Notes under the pieces: model-generated
Database searches by the model: none
What the model saw: the letters and a program-made list of their open reading frames with translations, nothing else
What the model was told of the DNA's origin: nothing
Shown: positions 47,070 through 56,590 of the stretch, in pieces
Numbering within the stretch: position 1 is the first letter of the stretch
Layout: each line of letters opens with the position of its first letter
Made by a program: the position numbers and the translations under genes
From: Mycolicibacterium pulveris
Lineage (GTDB): Bacteria; Actinomycetota; Actinomycetes; Mycobacteriales; Mycobacteriaceae
Reading direction: 5' to 3'
Assembly: GCF_010725725.1 (NCBI RefSeq)
Contig: NZ_AP022599.1
Location: forward strand, 868,001-932,000
Length of the DNA: 64,000 nucleotides

Positions 47070-48353
47070 ATGGCTGCTGACATCTTGTCGATCCGTCTCG
47101 GGCTGACCAAGGGTGACCTGTACACGTTGTGGGCGCCACGCTGGCGCGACGCGGGCGACGAATGGGAGGCCTTCCTCGGCAAGGGCGACGACCTGTACGC
47201 GTTCGAGTCCGTGGCAGACATGGTCGCGTTCGTGCGGACGAGCAACGACAACGACCTCACCGACCACCCCGCGTGGGAGAAGCTGACCGAGGCCAACGCG
47301 CACCGGCTCGACCCGCCGGAGGACCGCCAGTTCGACGTGATCGGCGTGGCCGAACTGGTCGCCGAGAAACCCACCGAGGAGTCGGTGACCAAACTGCACC
47401 GCACGATGGCGGTGGTCTCGGCCATCGGTTCGGTGTGTGAGCTTCCGCCGATCACGAAGTTCTTCAACGGCAACCCGGTGCTGTCCACGCTGGGCGGCGG
47501 CGTCGAGGCGTTCCGCGGCCGCAGCGGGCGCAAACGCTGGGGGGAGATCCTGGCGGTGGTCAACCGCGGCTGGGACAACGTCATCGACGCGCTCGACGAG
47601 CTGGTCACCATCCCCGACGTCGACGCGGCCGCGGCGAAGAAGGCCGAGGCCGAGCTGGCCGAACCCGCCCCGGAGCCCGACGTCGAAGCGGACCCGATCG
47701 AGGAGCTCGCCGACGAGAGCGAGGCCGACGAGGCCGCCGACGAGGAATCCGGCGCGCTCGAGACCCAGGCGGCCAACCTGGTGCTGGGCAGCGACGAGGA
47801 CTTCTGGATCAAGGTCGGCATCGACCCGGTCCGGATCATGGCCGGCGCGAACACCTACTACACGTTGCGCTGCTACCTCGACGACCAGCCGGTCTTCTTG
47901 GGCCGAAACGGACGAGTCAGCGTGTTCGGCTCCGAGCGTGCGCTGGCGCGTTACCTGGCCGACGAGCACGACCACGATCTGTCCGACCTGGCCACCTACG
48001 ACGACATCCGCACCGCGGCCACCGACGGGTCGCTGCAGATCGAGGTCAGCGACGACAACGTCTACGTGCTGACCGGCATCGTCGACGACATGGCCGACGG
48101 ACCCGACGCGCTGGACCGCGACCAGCTGGAGCTGGCCGTCGAACTGCTCAGAGACGTCGGCGATTACGCCGAGGACACCATCGTGGAGCAGACCCTCGAC
48201 GCCGACCAGCCGCTGGGCCGGCTGATCGCCCACGTGCTGGATCCCAAGAGCGTGAGCCGCCCCGGCGCGCCCTACGCCAAGGCCGTCGAGCAATGGGAGG
48301 CGCTGGAGGCGTTCATGGAGTCGCGGCTGCGCCCGGAGCAAGCCTACGGCTGA
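47070..48353 (+). CDS. Rv3311-type conserved protein with an internal duplication
   Basis: 427 residues, corresponding by place and sequence to M. tuberculosis Rv3311, for which I know no function. The two halves resemble each other: FLGKGDDLYAFESVADMVAF with a DLTDHPAWEKL-type end near residue 35-75, and FLGRNGRVSVFGSERALARY with DLSDLATYDDI near 275-310. A Glu/Ala/Pro-rich acidic linker (about 190-235) separates them. TAGGCT seven bases before ATG 47070 suggests a leaderless transcript. The next gene overlaps by one base. Confidence 0.8.
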   Translation: MAADILSIRLGLTKGDLYTLWAPRWRDAGDEWEAFLGKGDDLYAFESVADMVAFVRTSNDNDLTDHPAWEKLTEANAHRLDPPEDRQFDVIGVAELVAEKPTEESVTKLHRTMAVVSAIGSVCELPPITKFFNGNPVLSTLGGGVEAFRGRSGRKRWGEILAVVNRGWDNVIDALDELVTIPDVDAAAAKKAEAELAEPAPEPDVEADPIEELADESEADEAADEESGALETQAANLVLGSDEDFWIKVGIDPVRIMAGANTYYTLRCYLDDQPVFLGRNGRVSVFGSERALARYLADEHDHDLSDLATYDDIRTAATDGSLQIEVSDDNVYVLTGIVDDMADGPDALDRDQLELAVELLRDVGDYAEDTIVEQTLDADQPLGRLIAHVLDPKSVSRPGAPYAKAVEQWEALEAFMESRLRPEQAYG

Positions 48354-49309
48354 TGATCTCGACCGACTGGTCGGCCCGGATGGGTCTCGCCGTGCCGATC
48401 GTCAACGCGCCGATGGGCGGGGTCGCCGGCGCTGCGCTGGCCGCCGCGGTGTCGCGCGCCGGCGGGCTCGGCATGCTGGGGCTGGGCAGCTCTGCGTCGC
48501 TGTCGCGGCTGGAGGCCGGGCTGCGGGACCTCTCGGAGTTGAAGTCGCCGTTCGGGATCGGGCTCGTGGACTGGGTGGCGGCGGCCGAACCCGGGCTGCT
48601 CGACGCCGCGATCGCGGCCCGTCCGGCGTTGCTGTCGGTGGGTTTCGGTGACGACTTCTCCTGGGTGGGCCCCGCGCGCGACGCGGGGGTGACCACCGCG
48701 ACCCAGGTGGGTGATCTCGCCGCCGCGCAGCGCGCTATCGACGCCGGGGTCGACGTGCTGATCGCGCGCGGTGCCGAGGGCGGGGGCCACGGCGCACCCC
48801 TGGTGGGCACGCTGCCGCTGCTCACCTCGGTGCTCGACCGCTACTCGGTGCCCGTGCTCGCTGCGGGCGGAATCTCCTCGGGACGCGGGGTGGCGGCCGT
48901 GCTGGCGGCGGGTGCGGCGGGGGCCTGGGTCGGTACGGCGTTCAGCGCCTGCGTCGAGGCCTCGGTCACCCCGACCATACGCACGGCGTTGCTCGCCGCT
49001 CGTGACACCGACACCGTCACCACCCGGGTGTTCGACGTCGCACAGGGCTACCCGTGGCCGGCGACATTGCCAGAACGGGTGCTGCGCAACACATTTACCG
49101 ACACGTGGGACGGCAGGGAAGCCGAGCTGACGGACACCGACCGGGACGCGCTAGCCGCGGCCGTCGCCGCCGAGGACCACCGGCTGGCGCCGATCAACGC
49201 CGGCCAGGGCGTCGGGGTGCTCGACACCGTCGAATCCGCGGCGGACCTGATCGAGCGGCTGACCACCGAGGCGGAACAGTTGCTCGTTCGTTGGGGCGCA
49301 GCGGGTTAG
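48353..49309 (+). CDS. Nitronate monooxygenase/2-nitropropane dioxygenase-like flavoprotein
   Basis: 318 residues, ATG 48353 sharing an A with the preceding TGA. TIM-barrel FMN enzyme: [20 protein letters not shown] at the start, [12 protein letters not shown] for the conserved GxEGGGH motif with the catalytic His, and [20 protein letters not shown] for the phosphate site. It oxidises nitronates or propionate-3-nitronate-like toxins. A longer frame runs back into the Rv3311-type gene and was rejected. Tail-to-tail with add (4-base overlap). Confidence 0.88.
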   Translation: MISTDWSARMGLAVPIVNAPMGGVAGAALAAAVSRAGGLGMLGLGSSASLSRLEAGLRDLSELKSPFGIGLVDWVAAAEPGLLDAAIAARPALLSVGFGDDFSWVGPARDAGVTTATQVGDLAAAQRAIDAGVDVLIARGAEGGGHGAPLVGTLPLLTSVLDRYSVPVLAAGGISSGRGVAAVLAAGAAGAWVGTAFSACVEASVTPTIRTALLAARDTDTVTTRVFDVAQGYPWPATLPERVLRNTFTDTWDGREAELTDTDRDALAAAVAAEDHRLAPINAGQGVGVLDTVESAADLIERLTTEAEQLLVRWGAAG

Positions 49310-50394
49310 CCGATCAGGACGGCGTAGCGGGGCTTGATCACGTCGTCGATGAGCGCGAGCCGCTCGTTGAACGAGATGAACGCCGACTTCATCGCGTTGA
49401 TGGTGAACCACTGCAGATCGGTCCAGCCGTAGCCGAACGCCTCGACCAGCCGCAGCATCTCGTGGCTCATCGAGGTGTCGCTCATCAACCGGTTGTCGGT
49501 GTTCACGGTGACGCGGAACCGCTGCCGCGCCAACAGGTCGAAGGGATGCTCGGCGATGCTGGCGACCGCGCCGGTCTGCACGTTGCTGCTCGGACACATC
49601 TCGAACGGAATTCGCTTGTCGCGCAACAGCGACGCCAGCCTGCCCAGTTTGGCGGTGCCGTCCTGCGCGACGGTGATGTCGTCGACGATCCGCACCCCGT
49701 GGCCCAACCGGTCGGCGCCGCAGTAGGCGATCGCCTCGTGGATGGACGGCAGGCCGAACGCCTCACCGGCGTGAATTGTGAAGCGCGCGTTGTTGCTTCG
49801 CATGTACTCGAACGCGTCGAGGTGCCGCGTGGGCGGATAGCCGGCCTCGGCGCCAGCGATGTCGAAGCCGACAACGCCCTTGTCGCGGAACCGGATCGCC
49901 AGCTTCGCGATCTCCAGGGAACGGGCGGCGTGGCGCATCGCGGTGACCAGGCAGCGCACCGTGATGGCACGGCCCTCGGCGCTGGCGGCCTTCTCGCCGT
50001 CGACGAAGCCGGCCAGCACCGCGTCGACGACCGCGTCCAGCGACATCCCGCCGTCGATGTGCAGCTCCGGGGCGAAACGGACTTCGGCGTAGACGACGTT
50101 GTCCTCGGCGAGGTCCTCGACGCACTCGTAGGCCACCCGGTGCAGCGCCTCCGGGGTCTGCATCACCCCGACGGTGTGGGCGAACGGCTGCAGGTAGCGC
50201 TCCAGCGACCCGCTGTGCGTGGCGGTGCGGAAGATCTTGGCGAGCTCGTCGGGGTCGGTGGAGGGCAGATCTGTGTAACCGGTCGCGTCGGCCAGCTCGA
50301 CGACGGTGGTCGGGCGCAGGCCCCCGTCGAGATGGTCGTGCAGCAGCGCCTTGGGGGCGCGCCGGATGTTCTCCAGGGTCAGCGGCGTCGTCAT
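49306..50394 (-). CDS. add: Adenosine deaminase
   Basis: 362 residues from ATG 50394, which has GGAG just upstream. Metal ligands and catalytic residues are visible: [12 protein letters not shown] (two His), HAGEAFG (His and Glu), DRLGHGVRI (His), [10 protein letters not shown] (Asp). It deaminates adenosine/deoxyadenosine, feeding the deoD and deoA salvage chain. The frame is open 40 codons further left but has no start context and a non-family sequence. Confidence 0.95.
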   Translation of the reverse strand: MTTPLTLENIRRAPKALLHDHLDGGLRPTTVVELADATGYTDLPSTDPDELAKIFRTATHSGSLERYLQPFAHTVGVMQTPEALHRVAYECVEDLAEDNVVYAEVRFAPELHIDGGMSLDAVVDAVLAGFVDGEKAASAEGRAITVRCLVTAMRHAARSLEIAKLAIRFRDKGVVGFDIAGAEAGYPPTRHLDAFEYMRSNNARFTIHAGEAFGLPSIHEAIAYCGADRLGHGVRIVDDITVAQDGTAKLGRLASLLRDKRIPFEMCPSSNVQTGAVASIAEHPFDLLARQRFRVTVNTDNRLMSDTSMSHEMLRLVEAFGYGWTDLQWFTINAMKSAFISFNERLALIDDVIKPRYAVLIG

Positions 50395-50527
50395 GGCTCC
50401 ATCTTGCGCAAAAACCCTGGTTACGAACAGGCTTGCGGACGCCGAAAACCCTCGGCCGTCCGGGCGCGGTGATAGGTTGCTGAGCATCTGACCCACCGCG
50501 ACGACGTGGCGCACTGTAATTACGGCG

Positions 50528-51620
50528 ATGCTGACTATCGACGGCTTTTCTCAGGTGGTGCATGCGATTTACACCACCGCCGTCGGGGCTCGTCCGTGGG
50601 AGTCGACCCTCGACGAGATCGCCACCGCCATTGAGGGCCAGCAATGCCTGTTGATGTCCACCGGGCAGGACAACGAGATCGCCCATCAATCAGCTCGATC
50701 CGATCCGGGCGGTGTCGCTAGCTATAACCAGTACTACGGTCGGCTGGATCCGGCTCCCGCCGCCATCGAGGATGTTCCGACCGGGCAGGTGGCCGCTTTT
50801 CAGCAACTGTTCCCCGCCGATGCGCTGCGCGGCAGTGAGTTCTACAACGACTGGGGGGTTCCCAACGGGCACGGGGATTGCACCTTTTCGGTGCTGACCC
50901 GGCGCGGCGCCGACGCGTCGTGGCTTTCGGTGACCGCGGAGGCGCGTACGGACCCGTTCAGCACGCCGCAGCGGATGACGCTGCTGTCGGCCCTCGTGCC
51001 GCACCTGCAGCACGCGATCGCACTCCGCACGCGGCTGTCCGACACGGATCGCCACTGCGAGGAACTCGCCGCCGCGGTGGACGCAGCATCCGATGCGATG
51101 GCGATAGTGCGCGACGACGGTCTGCTCAGCTACCTGAACCCGGCGGCCGACGCGATATTCAGCGGGGGCAAACGGCTTGCATGCGACCGGCGGGACCTTG
51201 CGGGCTTCGGGGGCCGCCGTCGATCGCGCGCTCGCCGCCGCGGTCAGCGCGGCGGTGGGCCGCGCGGGCGTGCCGACCGCCGGGTGGGTGACGGTACCCA
51301 GGCCGGGGCGGCGACCGTACGTGGTCCGGGTCGTTCCGGTGTCGGCGACGGGCACACCGGCGGCGTTGGTGATCGTCGTCGATCCCGACCGCAATCCACT
51401 GCCCACGGTCGAGGCGCTGATCCGCCGTTACGGGCTGACCCGGACCGAAGCCGAGGTGGCCCGCCGTGTGCTCGACGGGGACGGGCTGGGACCCATCGCC
51501 CGGGAACGGTCGGTGTCCATCACCACGATCCGCACCCATATGAAGCACATCTTCGAAAAAACCGGCACCCGCCGCCAAGCCGAACTCGTCCGGCTGATAC
51601 TCGGCGCCACCACTTCCTGA
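50528..51620 (+). pseudogene. LuxR-type regulator with a frameshift
   Basis: One regulator split between two frames. The first frame (from ATG 50528) encodes about 215 residues of sensor-like sequence: YYGRLDPAPAAIEDVP, DWGVPNGHGDCTFSVLTRRG and a PAS-like VDAASDAMAIVRDDGLLSYL. From about 51176 the matching continuation is one base out: LHATGGTLRASGAAVDRALA and the C-terminal HTH (EALIRRYGLTRTEAEVARRV, then RSVSITTIRTHMKHIFEKTG). Total length 1093 is not a multiple of three, consistent with one inserted base between about 51160 and 51177. It is a pseudogene, a sequencing error, or less likely a programmed shift. Confidence 0.75.
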
Positions 51621-51706
51621 CCGAATCTCCTCCATTCGGATGACGACGCCGCGCGGCGCCGGTGATTTGCTCGGCGCAGGCCCGCTGCGACGAAGGGGAA
51701 GCGACG

Positions 51707-53614
51707 ATGAGCAACTTGACCAGATCGGCACTGCCGCAGATCACCACGGCGGGGTTTGCCATCGCGGGGGCGGCGGTCCTGCTGGCCGGCACACCGGACG
51801 AAGCGCCGACCGAGATCCGGGCCGAGGTGCGACTGGCCTCGACCGAATCGGTCCCGATGAGCCCGATGCTCGAGGAGCCGTGGTGGCTGTCCGACAACGA
51901 TCGCCTGTTCGGGCCCGCGGCGGCGGTCCAAAACCCGCTCGCCGCGTTCGGGGGCATCAACATCTTCAACCCCGTCGGCCCGGGAGGCTGGTTGATCGGC
52001 AACGGCCTGGACGCCAGCCCCGATTGCATCGGCACCGCGTGTAACGGCGGCAACGGCGGGCTGTTGTGGGGCCGCGGCGGCAATGGCGCCAATGGCGGAA
52101 ACGGCGGCGACGCCGGACTGTTCGGCAATGGCGGCAACGGGGGCAACGCCACCGTTGCCGGAATGGCCGGCGGTAGCGGCGGTCGCGGCGGCTGGCTGGT
52201 CGGCAACGGCGGGGCTGGTGGAAACGGCGCCGTCGGCATCAGCCCCGGTCAGGCCGGCGCCGACGGCGGGCGTGGCAGCGACGGCGGGGCCGGCGGCAAT
52301 GCCGGGCTGTTCGGCAACGGCGGCAACGGCGGCAATGGCGGAACCGGCGCCCGTGGGGCGAACGGTTTCACCGGTGCCGCCGGGGATGGCACCGACGGCG
52401 CTGCCGGTGGCGCGGGCGGTAATGGCGGAGCAGGCGGGGCAGGTGGGACTTTGTCCGGCGATGGCGGGTCGGGTGGGCTCGGCGGTGCGGGCGGAGCCGG
52501 CGGTTCGGGCGGGCACGGCGCATTCGGCTCCCCACTGGAAAACGACGGTGCGGGCAAAGTCGGCGGTTCGGGCGGCGCCGGGGGTGCCGGCGGGGCTGGC
52601 GGCGCGGGCGGAACAACGATCGTGGGCCAGGTTGGCGCCGGCGGGGCCGGCGGCGCGGGCGGGGCCGGCGGCGTAGCCGGTAATGGCGGAAACGGCGCCC
52701 AAGGTGACATGCAGGTCAACGATGGCCGCGGCGGGAACGGCGGGGACGGCGGCGATCCCGGGGCCGGCGGTCAAGGTGGTACCGGCGGGCCCGGCGCCAC
52801 CACCGGCGCCGACGGCGCGGACGGCGCGACCCCCACCAGCGGCGGCAACGGCGGCAACGGTGGCGACGGTGCCCACGGCGAGAGTGGAGCGGGCAACCTC
52901 GCGGCCGCGCACGGCCGCGAGGGCGGTAGTGGTGGCGACGGCGGACTCGTTGGCAACGGCGGTCGCGGTGGCGCCGGCGGCGACGGCGGTTACGTCAGCG
53001 ACGGCGGCCCTGGTGAGGGCGGAGCCGGCGGGGACGGCGGTGCAGGCGGCAATGCCACCCATGGGCGCGGCGGAAACGGCGGCGCTGGCGGCGCGGGCAG
53101 CAGCGGTCCCGGCAATGTTGTCACCTTCGCCTTCGGTGGCAACGGCGGCTCCGGCGGTCAAGGGGGCGAAAGCATCACCGGAGCCGGTGGGGACGGCGGT
53201 CGCGGCGGCGACGGCGGCCACGGCGGAAATAACAACCAGCCGAGTTCGGTGGGTGGCGGAGGTGGAGGCGGCGCGAACGGCGGAAGCGGCGGCACGGACG
53301 GCGGTGATGGTGGTGACGGCGGCCGCGGCGGCAACGCCGGCAGCTCATCCGGCGGCGTCAGTCTCGGCGGCCCCGGCGGGAACGGTGGTAAGGGCGGCTC
53401 CGGCAGCACAGGCGCTGGGGGTGCAGGGGGCGACGGTGGCGACGGCGGTAGCGGCCACAGCGAGGAAGCGGTAAGCCTCGGCGGATTCGGCGGTAGCGGC
53501 GGGGATGGCGGTGACGGTAGCAGCGGCGTCGGGGACCCGGGTCAGGCCGGCAGCGCCAATGCCGGCAACACCGGTGGTTCGGGCGGTGCCGGCGGTGAAG
53601 GCGGCAGCCCGTAA
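51707..53614 (+). CDS. PGRS-domain protein without a PE domain
   Basis: 635 residues from ATG 51707, preceded by GAAGGGGAAG. Residues 1-30 contain one hydrophobic span ([16 protein letters not shown]), followed by a 60-residue unique region ([20 protein letters not shown]). The rest, from about residue 88, is glycine repeats: GGWLIGNG and [11 protein letters not shown] anchors and over 150 GGx triplets, including GGAGGDGG. This is the PGRS architecture of mycobacterial PE_PGRS proteins, but no PE domain precedes it. The hydrophobic span could be a signal or anchor. Surface location is inferred. Confidence 0.85.
   Translation: MSNLTRSALPQITTAGFAIAGAAVLLAGTPDEAPTEIRAEVRLASTESVPMSPMLEEPWWLSDNDRLFGPAAAVQNPLAAFGGINIFNPVGPGGWLIGNGLDASPDCIGTACNGGNGGLLWGRGGNGANGGNGGDAGLFGNGGNGGNATVAGMAGGSGGRGGWLVGNGGAGGNGAVGISPGQAGADGGRGSDGGAGGNAGLFGNGGNGGNGGTGARGANGFTGAAGDGTDGAAGGAGGNGGAGGAGGTLSGDGGSGGLGGAGGAGGSGGHGAFGSPLENDGAGKVGGSGGAGGAGGAGGAGGTTIVGQVGAGGAGGAGGAGGVAGNGGNGAQGDMQVNDGRGGNGGDGGDPGAGGQGGTGGPGATTGADGADGATPTSGGNGGNGGDGAHGESGAGNLAAAHGREGGSGGDGGLVGNGGRGGAGGDGGYVSDGGPGEGGAGGDGGAGGNATHGRGGNGGAGGAGSSGPGNVVTFAFGGNGGSGGQGGESITGAGGDGGRGGDGGHGGNNNQPSSVGGGGGGGANGGSGGTDGGDGGDGGRGGNAGSSSGGVSLGGPGGNGGKGGSGSTGAGGAGGDGGDGGSGHSEEAVSLGGFGGSGGDGGDGSSGVGDPGQAGSANAGNTGGSGGAGGEGGSP
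52040..53610 (+). repeat. Degenerate PGRS-coding tandem repeat
   Basis: About 1.6 kb of imperfect GGC-GGN-AAC/GAC/GCC nine-base units coding Gly-Gly-x. The units vary and are not spaced like a CRISPR array. Such tracts expand and contract by slippage. Confidence 0.8.
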
Positions 53615-53623
53615 CGACCTTTC

Positions 53624-54925
53624 CTAGCCGGGCATCATTCGGTCGATGATCAACGGTCGGTCAGAGGGCGGTTTGTCGCCAACGGACCACGCGTCGTCCA
53701 GTTCGGCAAGCGCCCCCGCGAACCGCTCAGGAGTGTCGGTGTACAGGGTGAACAGCGCCTCACCGGCGGCGACGGGCTCCCCGGGGCGGCGGTGGATGAG
53801 CAGCCCGGCGCCGGACTGCACCCGTTCGCCTGGGGCCGAGCGGCCCGCGCCGAGCCGCCACACCGCCAGCCCCACCGCCATCGCGTCGATGGTTCCCATG
53901 GTTCCGCCCCGCGGTGCTGTCACCGCCTCGGAGTGCGCGCCGAGGGGCAGCGGTGCGGCGGGGTCCCCGCCCTGGGCGGCGACCAGGGCGCGGAACCGGT
54001 CCATCGCCGACCCGTCGCGCAGCGCCTCGGCCGGGTCCACGCCGTCGAGCCCGCCGGCGTCGAGCATCTCGGCGGCCAGCGCCACCGTGAGCTCCACCAC
54101 GTCGGGTGGCCCGCCGCCGGCCAACACCTCCAGCGACTCCTCGACCTCGACGGCGTTGCCGACCGCGCGGCCCAGCGGCGTCGACATGTCGGTCAGCAGC
54201 GCCCGGGTCTTCAGCCCGGCGGCCGTGCCCAGATCGACCATCGTGCGGGCCAGCTCGCGGGCCTCGGTCTCGGTCTTCAGGAACGCCCCCGAACCCACCT
54301 TGGTGTCGAGCACCAGCGCGCGGGTGCCCTCGGCGATCTTCTTGCTCATCACCGAGCTGGCGATCAGCGGCAGCGACTCGGTGGTGGCGGTGACGTCGCG
54401 CAGCGCGTAGATCTTGCGGTCGGCAGGAGCCAAATCACCGGCGGCGAAAATTGCCGCACCAAGGTCGCAAAGTTGTTGGCGGACTTGAGCGGTGGAGATC
54501 TCCGCGGTGAACCCGGGAATGGACTCCAGCTTGTCGAGCGTGCCGCCGGTGTGGCCCAGCCCGCGCCCGGCGGCCTGCGGCACCGCGCCACCGCAGGCCA
54601 TCACCACCGGCACCAGCGGGATCGTGATCTTGTCGCCGACCCCGCCGGTGGAATGCTTGTCCACCAACGCCAGCGGCTTACCGTCACGGCGCAGGTCAGA
54701 GAAGTCCAGCCGATCCCCCGAGGCCACCATGGCCGCTGTCCAGCGGGCGATCTCGGCGCTCGTCATCCCGCGCAGGAAGATCGCCATCAGCAGCGCCGAC
54801 ATCTGCGCGTCGGCCATCTGCCCGCGTGTGTAGGCGTCGATCACCCAGTCGATTGCCTCGTCCGACAGCTCCCCGCCATCGCGTTTGATCCGGATGACCG
54901 TCGGCGCGTCAAACGACTGCGACAT
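53624..54925 (-). CDS. deoA: Thymidine phosphorylase
   Basis: 433 residues from ATG 54925, with AAGGGG about 9 bases upstream. IRIKRDGGELSDEAIDWVID starts the helical domain; DKHSTGGVGDKITIPLVPVV is the phosphate loop; GRGLGHTGGTLDKLESIPGF and the SS..SKKIAEGTRALVLDTKVG catalytic segment are intact. It cleaves thymidine/deoxyuridine with phosphate. Order cdd-deoA on one strand, as in M. tuberculosis. The upstream open frame is not family-like. Confidence 0.95.
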   Translation of the reverse strand: MSQSFDAPTVIRIKRDGGELSDEAIDWVIDAYTRGQMADAQMSALLMAIFLRGMTSAEIARWTAAMVASGDRLDFSDLRRDGKPLALVDKHSTGGVGDKITIPLVPVVMACGGAVPQAAGRGLGHTGGTLDKLESIPGFTAEISTAQVRQQLCDLGAAIFAAGDLAPADRKIYALRDVTATTESLPLIASSVMSKKIAEGTRALVLDTKVGSGAFLKTETEARELARTMVDLGTAAGLKTRALLTDMSTPLGRAVGNAVEVEESLEVLAGGGPPDVVELTVALAAEMLDAGGLDGVDPAEALRDGSAMDRFRALVAAQGGDPAAPLPLGAHSEAVTAPRGGTMGTIDAMAVGLAVWRLGAGRSAPGERVQSGAGLLIHRRPGEPVAAGEALFTLYTDTPERFAGALAELDDAWSVGDKPPSDRPLIIDRMMPG

Positions 54926-55030
54926 TGTCTGTGTCCCCTTGGCCGCCGAGTGTGGGGTTGTGACACGCTTTTCCGCCGCACGCGTGCGGGTAACCCACGT
55001 TCGGCGGTCGGGTGTCAAACCTGGGCTGCG

Positions 55031-55441
55031 TCACGGGGTTTCCTCGAGGCGGGCCAGGTCCTGCGGGCCGAAGGCGTCGGGCAGCAGCTCCCCCAACGTC
55101 CTGGGGCCGCGCGGATGCTCGATCAGCATCTCTGGGCCGCCGTGCTCGAGCAGCACCTGCCGACACCGTCCGCACGGCATCAACAACTCCCCCGCGGCGT
55201 CGACGCACGACAGCGCGATCAGGCGTCCGCCGCCGCCGGAATGCAGTGCGCAGACCACTGCGCACTCGGCGCACAGACCAAGACCATATGAGACATTTTC
55301 CACATTGCAGCCCGTCACCACCCGACCGTCGTCGACCAGCGCCGCCGCACCGACGGCGAACCCCGAATACGGCGCATATGCCTGGGCTGCGACTTCGGTT
55401 GCCTTGGCGCGCAACATCTTCCAGTCGATATCGGCCGTCAT
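55031..55441 (-). CDS. cdd: Cytidine deaminase
   Basis: 136 residues. Zinc and catalytic residues: CAECAVVCAL (Cys and Glu) and PCGRCRQVL (two Cys); N-terminal APYSGFAVGAAALVDDGR and GCNVENVSYGLGLCAE bind the nucleoside. Deaminates cytidine/deoxycytidine. The 105 bp to deoA hold no strong promoter. Divergent from the sdh operon. Confidence 0.95.
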   Translation of the reverse strand: MTADIDWKMLRAKATEVAAQAYAPYSGFAVGAAALVDDGRVVTGCNVENVSYGLGLCAECAVVCALHSGGGGRLIALSCVDAAGELLMPCGRCRQVLLEHGGPEMLIEHPRGPRTLGELLPDAFGPQDLARLEETP

Positions 55442-55538
55442 GCCACCTCCACTGGTCCGCCTCTGAATGGATTCCGACGATTTCCGCCGCCGCGGCAGCT
55501 GTGAAATAGGTAACCCCAGTTTCGCATTTTCCGGTGCA

Positions 55539-55565
55539 TTGACGGCTAAACCGTAGTTCGTTTAG
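55539..55565. promoter_or_regulatory. Inverted repeat in the sdhCDAB promoter
   Basis: CTAAAC (55546-55551) and GTTTAG (55560-55565) form a perfect 20-bp palindrome with an 8-base spacer. It overlaps TTGACG at 55539-55544, a good -35 box. A third GGTTTAG lies at 55578-55584 and TAGAGT at 55582-55587 could be a -10 box. Redox or respiratory control is inferred from the genes only. Confidence 0.5.
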
Positions 55566-55688
55566 TAGTGCGACTGGGTTTAGAGTCGCCCCGAGGTTTG
55601 GGTGAGGCGAACCGGGCCGGATGATCACCCAGGTTCGGCATGCGTGCGCCTCTGCGCCCAAGCGTTCACCGAAGGCGTTGGAGGCCAG

Positions 55689-56108
55689 ATGAGTACTCAG
55701 ACCGGGGGCGCGGCGGTGGCACGACCGAAGCCGTCGCGGCGACGCACCCTCTACCGGGGCGATCCGGGCATGTGGTCGTGGGTGCTGCACCGCATCACCG
55801 GCGCGACGATCTTCTTCTTCCTGTTCGTCCACGTGCTCGACACCGCGCTGGTGCGGGTCAGCCCGCAGGCCTACAACTCGGTGATCGAGACCTACAAGAC
55901 CCCGATCGTCGGGCTGATGGAGATCGGGCTGGTCGTGGCGGTGCTCTACCACGCCCTCAACGGGATCCGGGTCATCCTCATCGACTTCTGGCAGCACGGA
56001 CCGCGCTATCAACGGCAGATGCTGTGGGGGGTCGTCGCGGTGTTTCTGGCCGTCTTCATCCCCGCGGTCGGCGTGATCGGCATGCACATGGCGGAGCGGT
56101 TCCTGTGA
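55689..56108 (+). CDS. sdhC: Succinate dehydrogenase cytochrome b subunit
   Basis: 139 residues from ATG 55689 with GGAGG six bases upstream. Three membrane helices: about 40-60, 80-100 and 112-132. LHRITGATIFFFLFVHVLDTA contains the SHRxTG-type quinone-site motif and His82-type heme ligand region (ALYHALNGIR). Anchors the complex and carries heme b. First gene of the sdh operon, which oxidises succinate and reduces menaquinone. Confidence 0.94.
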   Translation: MSTQTGGAAVARPKPSRRRTLYRGDPGMWSWVLHRITGATIFFFLFVHVLDTALVRVSPQAYNSVIETYKTPIVGLMEIGLVVAVLYHALNGIRVILIDFWQHGPRYQRQMLWGVVAVFLAVFIPAVGVIGMHMAERFL

Positions 56109-56587
56109 GCGCGCCGACGGAGAAGTGGACACCGCACCACCGCGAGGGCCGCGTCGCCCCGGTGATGGAGAAGGAACACGACCGTCCCGCCGGGCTGGAT
56201 CACCCGCGCGCGCCGCGACGGGCCAGGGGCATCCCCTACTTCGAGAAGTACGCCTGGCTGTTCATGCGCTTCTCGGGTGTGGCGTTGGTGTTTCTGGCGC
56301 TGGGGCATCTGTTCGTCATGTTGATGTGGCAGGACGGCGTGTACCGCATCGACTTCAACTACGTCGCCGAGCGCTGGGCGTCGCCGTTCTGGCAGATCTG
56401 GGACATGGCGCTGCTGTGGCTGGCCATGCTGCACGGCGCCAACGGCATGCGCACGATCATCGGCGACTACTCGCGCAAGAACGTCACCAAGTTCTATCTG
56501 AACTCGCTGTTGTTGCTGGCCACGGGGTTCACGTTGGTGCTGGGCACCTACGTCCTGGTCACTTTCGACGCGAATATCGGGGTGTGA
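56105..56587 (+). CDS. sdhD: Succinate dehydrogenase membrane anchor subunit
   Basis: 160 residues from a GTG start overlapping the sdhC stop (GTGA). It begins VSAPTEKWTPHHREG. Three hydrophobic segments (about 65-85, 100-120, 130-152), with HGANGMRTIIGDYSR as the usual second heme/quinone motif. Together with SdhC it anchors SdhAB. The start was set by the overlap, since the reading frame runs open much further left. Confidence 0.92.
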   Translation: MSAPTEKWTPHHREGRVAPVMEKEHDRPAGLDHPRAPRRARGIPYFEKYAWLFMRFSGVALVFLALGHLFVMLMWQDGVYRIDFNYVAERWASPFWQIWDMALLWLAMLHGANGMRTIIGDYSRKNVTKFYLNSLLLLATGFTLVLGTYVLVTFDANIGV

Positions 56588-56590
56588 CCA

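Noticed and set aside
52040..53610. Repeat array resembling CRISPR or a satellite
   Set aside because: Units are variable nine-base Gly-Gly-x codon repeats in frame, without uniform repeats or unique spacers. Antisense frames there are Pro-rich shadows.
53607..53633. Possible terminator between the PGRS gene and deoA
   Set aside because: Only a 5-bp stem with a 17-base loop, not convincing.
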